From Methylobacterium crusticola (GTDB lineage: Bacteria > Pseudomonadota > Alphaproteobacteria > Rhizobiales > Beijerinckiaceae), in NCBI RefSeq assembly GCF_003574465.1, contig NZ_QOWC01000024.1:1-55410 (forward strand): DNA of 55,410 nucleotides, given 5' to 3'. A program made the translations under genes and the position numbers. Below, piece by piece: positions 50,861 through 55,410 of the stretch; the first letter of the stretch is position 1; every line of letters starts with the position of its first letter. The notes beneath the pieces were generated by a model. It ran no database searches. It was not told the DNA's origin and saw only the letters and a list, made by a program, of their open reading frames with translations.

Positions 50861-50985
50861 GGCCAACTGGTCAGAGCATTCCTTGGCGTTCCAGCCTATA
50901 CCGATCAGGAATGTTGGGCGTGTTGTTGGGTGAAGGCCCGCACCAGCCGATTTTCTCATATCTCACATGGGTTTAGGAAAATCGC

Positions 50986-51044
50986 TGGCGGAGACGGAGG
51001 GCTTCGAACCCTCGAGGGCTCCTTAGACATGCCCCTGTCAGGCC
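50986..51044 (-). other. 3' fragment of a serine-type tRNA
   Basis: On the minus strand a T-arm (GAGGG, TTCGAAG, CCCTC) is followed by CGTCTCCG and CCA, the acceptor end of a tRNA-Ser-like gene. The bases before it are probably part of the long variable arm. The 5' half and its pairing partner (GGAGACG) are not next to it. Such 3' fragments arise when an element integrates at a tRNA gene. It points the same way as tRNA-Phe. Confidence 0.6.
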
Positions 51045-51275
51045 AGTTTCGACACATCTACGCTCCCTGAATAGGAATCTTCTCCAACTCGCAGCGCCGC
51101 CCAGCACACCTCCACCTTGTCGCGAGCTCGGCCGTGATGCTGCTTGGCTCGACTTTTGCCGTACGCGCTAAAACCTATGCGGACCCACTCACGATAGCAA
51201 TCGAAAAAAATCCCCTCTAGTAATTGAGCCGCAATTTCGGGTTATACTCGGAATGAGACTCGTTAAAATTTGACA

Positions 51276-52925
51276 TCAGACTACAATTCTCGGCAATTGA
51301 ATAATCGCATCCGCCCGAGCCTTCAACGGCACGGTGCCATAACGCTCTCCAACGCTGCGCGGCGACCATCCGCAAATGGCATCTATAACGTTTCCCGATA
51401 TCCCAGCGTCGGTTGCTACAGAGCGAAAGCGATGACGCCAAGCATGGTTGGGGCTAACGTTTGGATCATCCACTTGCTCGCGCGCAAATTCGGCCAGCCG
51501 GTTCTTCACAGCCTGAAGCCGTCCAGATACATTTCCATCATCATCAGGCACCAGGAACAGGCGCTCCTCACGGACACCCTCCACGAATTGGGGAAAGCCG
51601 AGTTCGACGAGTTGCGGATGTAGAGGCACCTCACGGGCCTGCTTCGTCTTCACCGTTCCAGCCTCCGGTGTGATCCGTAGCACCCACACGCCGTCGGGAT
51701 GGCCTTCCACCTTGGCCTTGCGAACATCATGCTTCCGGAGTTGCACGAGTTCACCGACCCTCGCACCCGTGAAGGCCATGAGCCAGGGAATCCACCGCTT
51801 GGCCGCGTAGGTCTGTGGTCGCTCGCCTCCGCGTTTGTGGTTCAAAGCTGCTCGCAAAAGCTTAGCCGCCTCCTCGTGCGTAAAATCGGGACTTCGGGTT
51901 CGGACACGGGCAACCTTCTGCACTGTCACTTCCGAAGCGGGGTTCTCCGGCAGGCGTCGGTTCGCCACCGCCCAGCCAAACACCGCCTTCAGGCCTGCCA
52001 AGTCGCTGTTCTTCACTGTGGTTGGGGAAATCGGCTTCCCGTTCCGCTTCACGCTGGCGAGCCGGTGATCCTTGAAGGCAATCACGTCCTCAGCCGTCAC
52101 CTTCGTCGCATCGTCGTGTTTCAGGAATTCGCTCAGGGCTCGCACCGTGCCCGAGTACGACTCATAGGTGGAGCGTGCTCGGCCGGCCTTCTGCGCCTCC
52201 TGCCACCACGCCTCGACGAGGCCCGTGAGTGTGATCCTGCTCGAGGTTGGCCGACGGGCAGGCGCGGATGCAGCTGAAGGCGCGGCATCCGGCTCAGGCT
52301 CACCACGCACGAGAGCCGCAAGCGTGAGGCTGGCTCGCTGCACCTGAGCCGCGATGGCTTTAGCAAGCTTGAGCTTACTGGCTTCATCGGTCTCGATGTC
52401 ATGTACAAACAGGAGAGTCTCGGCTTGGTCTACACACCAAGCCTCCAGCTCGCTCACCCTTTCCCATTGTACGAGATTGAGAACGCTCCGGACGGTGGTT
52501 TTGCCATCCTCTCGAATCTCGAGTCGCGGCGTGTGAACCGCCCAGAGATGCTCATACAGGTCGGTTGGCCAAAAGCGTTGCTGGCTCGGATTCTCGCGGT
52601 GCCGATTGAGCCAGTTGGCATAGATCCAAGCAGCGCGCTCATGCGCCTCACGCTCGCTCAAGCTACGCGGCGCTGGCGGCGCTTCCGGTTCTAAGGGTAC
52701 GTCTTGGTTGCGGCCAAGCCCCGCGCGTAGGTGCGCCCACCGCCGCTCCAGCTCGGCCAGCGCAACAGCGTGCAGCCGCTTGGCTTCAATCGGATCCTTA
52801 GTCCCGAGGCTACGCTTCTCCTCGCGCTTGCCGACAAGGAGGCGCAAATCGAGCGGCACCCCCCGTCGGAGGTGATAAACGCCGGTCTTGGGATGCTTGA
52901 AGGGCCGCGTCGTCATCAGCGCCAT
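51276..52925 (-). CDS. tyrosine recombinase (integrase)
   Basis: A 549-residue phage-type integrase. The N-terminal part (PKTGVYHLRRGVPLDLR) is the usual start of DUF6538-like integrases. A SAM-like core-binding domain lies near 235-330 (LVEAWWQEAQKAGRARSTYE). The catalytic residues are visible: Arg in FTGARVGEL, HAWRHRFR (HxxR) and the nucleophile Tyr in GERYG near the end. ATG 52925 follows GGGTGG; GTG 52946 is possible. It starts 85 bases from the 3' end of tRNA-Phe, so that tRNA is the likely attachment site of the island. Confidence 0.95.
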   Translation of the reverse strand: MALMTTRPFKHPKTGVYHLRRGVPLDLRLLVGKREEKRSLGTKDPIEAKRLHAVALAELERRWAHLRAGLGRNQDVPLEPEAPPAPRSLSEREAHERAAWIYANWLNRHRENPSQQRFWPTDLYEHLWAVHTPRLEIREDGKTTVRSVLNLVQWERVSELEAWCVDQAETLLFVHDIETDEASKLKLAKAIAAQVQRASLTLAALVRGEPEPDAAPSAASAPARRPTSSRITLTGLVEAWWQEAQKAGRARSTYESYSGTVRALSEFLKHDDATKVTAEDVIAFKDHRLASVKRNGKPISPTTVKNSDLAGLKAVFGWAVANRRLPENPASEVTVQKVARVRTRSPDFTHEEAAKLLRAALNHKRGGERPQTYAAKRWIPWLMAFTGARVGELVQLRKHDVRKAKVEGHPDGVWVLRITPEAGTVKTKQAREVPLHPQLVELGFPQFVEGVREERLFLVPDDDGNVSGRLQAVKNRLAEFAREQVDDPNVSPNHAWRHRFRSVATDAGISGNVIDAICGWSPRSVGERYGTVPLKARADAIIQLPRIVV

Positions 52926-53009
52926 TGTACCACCCGTTTGTACCACTCGGGCAGTCTAAGTCACTGATTTCGCTGATGCGCTTTGCGGCTCAACCACTTA
53001 GAGGGTTGA

Positions 53010-53085
53010 TGGTGCCCAGGGACGGAATCGAACCGCCGACACTGCGATTTTCAGTCGCATGCTCTACCAACTGAGCTACCTGGGC
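53010..53085 (-). tRNA. tRNA-Phe (GAA)
   Basis: A complete 76-base tRNA on the minus strand with encoded CCA. The acceptor arms are GCCCAGG and CCTGGGC, the anticodon loop reads CTGAAAA with anticodon GAA, and the T-loop is TTCGATT. It marks the border between island (left) and chromosome (right); an integrase gene is next to its 3' end. No second copy of its 3' end was seen in the window. Confidence 0.97.
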
Positions 53086-53212
53086 GCGCCGGGCTGCGGG
53101 GCAGCGGCGTTGGGCGGGGGTATAGTCAGGGTGGGGCCGGCTGTCCAGCCACCTCCTGCGGGTTCGCGTCGCCAAACGCGGACCGGGCGGCGGCAGGGCG
53201 GCGGGCGGGGGA

Positions 53213-54382
53213 TCAGGCCTCGGGGGCGGAGCGGCGGCGCGGCGGCAGGGTGCTGTAGCGGGCCATGAAGCGGGCGTCGACGTGCTGCTTCCAGCGCCAG
53301 ACCCAGGCGCCCTCGACCACGAGCCCGCTGCGGGCGCCGAGCGCGCGGCCGTCGCCGGTGCCGATCAGGACGAGCGCCCCGCGCTGCGGCCGGTAGCGCC
53401 GGAGCGGCCGGCCGGCGAGGCGGCGGGCGATGTTGTCGGCGAGGACCGGGCCCTGGCGGACGGCGTGGACGCCCGCCTTCGGCACCGGCCGGCCCGCGAA
53501 GGCGGCGCAGTCGCCCGCCGCGAAGACGTCGTCGCGGCCCCACGCCCGCAGGTGCGCGTCGACCCCGACGAAACCCTCCGGATCGAGGAGGAGCCCCGTC
53601 CGCGCGAGCCAGGACGGGGCGGCGGCCCGCGTGGCCCACACGACCTCGTCGGCCGGCAGGACGCCGCCCTGCGCCAGGATCAGGCGTCCGGACTCCACGG
53701 CCGCCACCGGCGCGCCGGTCGCGACCGCGATGCCGCGGGCCTCCAGGATGGCGAGGAGGCGGCGGCGCAGGCCGTCCGGGCCGCCCGGCAGGACCTCGGA
53801 CGCGCCGGAGACCAGCGTGAAGGCGAGGTCCGCCGCCGGCATCTCCCCGCGCAGGCGCCGCTCGAGGGCGAGCAACAGCTCGACCCCGCCGGCGCCCGCC
53901 CCCACCACCGCGAGGGCGCCGCCGCCCCGGGCGCGGACGCGCGCCAGCAGGGCGTCGAGGCCCGACAGGAACCCGTCGACGGGCTTGACCGCGAGCGCGT
54001 GCGCGGCGGCGCCCGGGACGGCGTTCGGCGCCGAGCCCACGTCGAGGGAGACGAGGTCGTAGGGCACCGGGGGACCGCCGGCGCGCAGGAGCATGCGGCC
54101 CGCCGGATCGAGGCCCGTGGCGATGTCCTCGATCAGGCGCGCGCCGGCGAAGCGGGCGAGCGGGACGGTCGCGATGTGCGCCTGCGCGAAGCCGTAGCGG
54201 CCCTCGACGAGGCCGGGCAGCATGCCGGAATACGGGGTGTGGCGCGCGCGGGTGACGAGGGTCAGCCGCACCCCCGGGACCGGCCGCAGGCCGAAGCGCC
54301 GCAGCACCTCGACGTGGGCGTGGCCGGCGCCGACCAGCACCACGTCCCTCGGCCCGGGGCCCTCGCGCCGCCGCAGGCTCAC
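53213..54382 (-). CDS. FAD-dependent pyridine nucleotide-disulfide oxidoreductase
   Basis: A 389-residue two-dinucleotide-fold flavoprotein. The FAD site is VVLVGAGHAHVEVLRRFG, the NAD(P)H fold is ALAVVGAGAGGVELLLALER, and the second FAD motif is DDVFAAGDCAAF. HTPYSGMLPGLVEG is typical of the NDH-2-like proteins related to the N-terminal part of some SelD fusions. There is no redox CxxC. GTG 54382 overlaps the stop of the radical SAM gene by 4 bases, so the two are coupled and may act in one pathway. Very high GC, as expected of resident chromosome. Confidence 0.9.
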   Translation of the reverse strand: MSLRRREGPGPRDVVLVGAGHAHVEVLRRFGLRPVPGVRLTLVTRARHTPYSGMLPGLVEGRYGFAQAHIATVPLARFAGARLIEDIATGLDPAGRMLLRAGGPPVPYDLVSLDVGSAPNAVPGAAAHALAVKPVDGFLSGLDALLARVRARGGGALAVVGAGAGGVELLLALERRLRGEMPAADLAFTLVSGASEVLPGGPDGLRRRLLAILEARGIAVATGAPVAAVESGRLILAQGGVLPADEVVWATRAAAPSWLARTGLLLDPEGFVGVDAHLRAWGRDDVFAAGDCAAFAGRPVPKAGVHAVRQGPVLADNIARRLAGRPLRRYRPQRGALVLIGTGDGRALGARSGLVVEGAWVWRWKQHVDARFMARYSTLPPRRRSAPEA

Positions 54383-55410
54383 GCCCGGCTGCAGGCCGCC
54401 CCGCCGAGCACGCAGAACTGCGCGCAGTGCGGGTGGTTGAGGGCGACCGGGCCGGCCGCCTCGGCCAGGGTCGCCCCGAGCTCGAATTGCGGGTCGTAGG
54501 CGAGGAGCGTGCAGGCGAGCACCGCCGGGCGCGCCGCGCCGCGCCGCTTCACCACCATCCGGGACGAGGCGCACATCATCGCGTCGGGCGAGCGGCCGAG
54601 GAGGCCCCAGCAGGCCTCGGTGATCTCCGGCACGTCGCGCCCCGCCTCCATCTCGGGGAAGAGCACCAGCGCGTCGGGGTCGTCGGCCGCGACGGGCAGG
54701 CCGTGGGCGGCGAAGAGCCCGGCGAAGCCGGCCCGGACGACGCCCTCGGGCTCGCCCGAGAACAGGCGGCCGGCGACCGAGACCGGGATGCCGGCCCGGG
54801 CGAGCGCGACCAGCCCGTCGAGGGCCGGCTGCCAGCTGCGCGGGCCGCGCTCGAGCTCGTGCAGGTCCGGCGCGTAGTGGTCGAGGGAGACGCGGACGGA
54901 GAGGCGCCCCGGGAAGCGGTCGTGGAGGCGGGCCAGCGCCGGCAGGCGGCGCTGCATCGGCCGCATGGCGTTCGTCAGGACGAGGGCGGGCAGCCCGCGG
55001 GCGAGGACGTCCTCCAGCATCGCCGGGACCTCGCGGTTCAGGAACGGCTCCCCGCCGGTGAAGCCGATCTGGCGCACGGGCAGGCGGTCGGCCGCGATCT
55101 CGTCGAGGTAGGCCCGGACCTCGGCGGCGGAGATGAAGGCGAGGCGGTCGTTGCGCGGCGTCGACTCGATGTAGCAGGTCGCGCAGGCGAGGTTGCACAG
55201 CGTGCCGGTATTGATCCAGAGCGTGCGCAAGGCCCCGAGGGCCACGCGGGCCCGCCGCTCGCCGGACGCGGTCGCGGCCGGGTCGCGGAACTTGCGGCGG
55301 TCGAGGGGCGCCACCGCCGCGGGCGCGGGCCAGCCGGGAGCCTCCTCGGGCGCGTCCCGGCGCCAGAGCAGGCCGCCGGGCGCGAACGGCCGGCCGGCGC
55401 GCCCGGCCTC
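54379..55410 (-). CDS. radical SAM protein (partial at window edge)
   Basis: The radical SAM cluster motif CNLACATC (CxxxCxxC) follows TLWINTGTL, and IGFTGGEPFLN is the GGE motif that binds SAM. Later Cys residues (ACWG, MMCASSRMVV, ACTLLAYDP, HPHCAQFCVLGGAACS) could ligate auxiliary clusters. A GTG at 55314 is possible, but the frame stays open to the right edge with plausible coding text (FAPGGLLWRRDAPEE), so the true start may be outside the window. The substrate is unknown. It is coupled to the downstream flavoprotein. Confidence 0.9.
   Translation of the reverse strand, partial: EAGRAGRPFAPGGLLWRRDAPEEAPGWPAPAAVAPLDRRKFRDPAATASGERRARVALGALRTLWINTGTLCNLACATCYIESTPRNDRLAFISAAEVRAYLDEIAADRLPVRQIGFTGGEPFLNREVPAMLEDVLARGLPALVLTNAMRPMQRRLPALARLHDRFPGRLSVRVSLDHYAPDLHELERGPRSWQPALDGLVALARAGIPVSVAGRLFSGEPEGVVRAGFAGLFAAHGLPVAADDPDALVLFPEMEAGRDVPEITEACWGLLGRSPDAMMCASSRMVVKRRGAARPAVLACTLLAYDPQFELGATLAEAAGPVALNHPHCAQFCVLGGAACSRA

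Noticed and set aside
50986..51044. tmRNA (ssrA) 3' end.
   Set aside because: The acceptor strand CGTCTCCG and T-arm fit a tRNA-Ser better than the usual tmRNA end, and no tag frame is present.

Overview
The window reads as a high-GC alphaproteobacterial sequence, most likely Methylobacterium or a close relative. That placement rests on recalled protein families (MucR/Ros regulator, DUF3768, small Methylobacterium-type hypotheticals, the terminal radical SAM/FAD-oxidoreductase pair) and is an inference. It looks like a large genomic island joined on the right to ordinary chromosome at an intact tRNA-Phe gene (53010-53085, minus). A tyrosine recombinase gene sits beside the tRNA 3' end. The left end of the island is not in the window. 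No rRNA or CRISPR array was seen.

Left part (1-15.4 kb): accessory, plasmid-like DNA. It holds an AbrB/PIN toxin-antitoxin pair, a MucR-type regulator that has lost its zinc ligands, an ArsR regulator, a visibly A/T-rich cassette of unknown genes (4.2-6.0 kb), several further unknown genes, a decayed divergent MocR-regulator/PPOX-oxidase pair, a DUF3768 gene, a 59-residue gene behind a hairpin, and an exported serine hydrolase. Several strong inverted repeats separate convergent genes.

Mobile DNA (15.4-18.0 kb): an old, degraded IS3-family element on the minus strand was split by an IS701-like element with clear inverted ends and a CTAAG duplication. The transposase of the younger element is itself frameshifted.

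Centre (18.4-49.8 kb): a complete type VI secretion system (T6SS). Order on plus: tssH(clpV), PAAR, methyltransferase 1, tssL, tssM, tssA, tssB, tssC, a second tssC, tagJ, tssE, tssF, tssG, methyltransferase 2, hcp, an unknown 621-residue protein, vgrG, a DUF6931-like gene, an FHA gene, tssK, and a MinD/CpaE-like P-loop gene. On minus follow tssJ and a Ser/Thr kinase. All thirteen core Tss proteins are present and many genes overlap by 1-4 bases. Post-translational control by kinase and FHA protein is likely; no PppA-type phosphatase was seen. The most interesting parts are the unknown protein between hcp and vgrG, a candidate membrane-acting effector, and the accessory set not usual in a T6SS: two SAM methyltransferases and a lysine-less MinD-like protein.

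Right part (49.9-55.4 kb): another IS3-type remnant, a truncated second IS3-type element, a 3' fragment of a serine-type tRNA (a probable old attachment site), the integrase, tRNA-Phe, and then chromosomal genes for an FAD-dependent oxidoreductase and a radical SAM protein that runs off the window edge.
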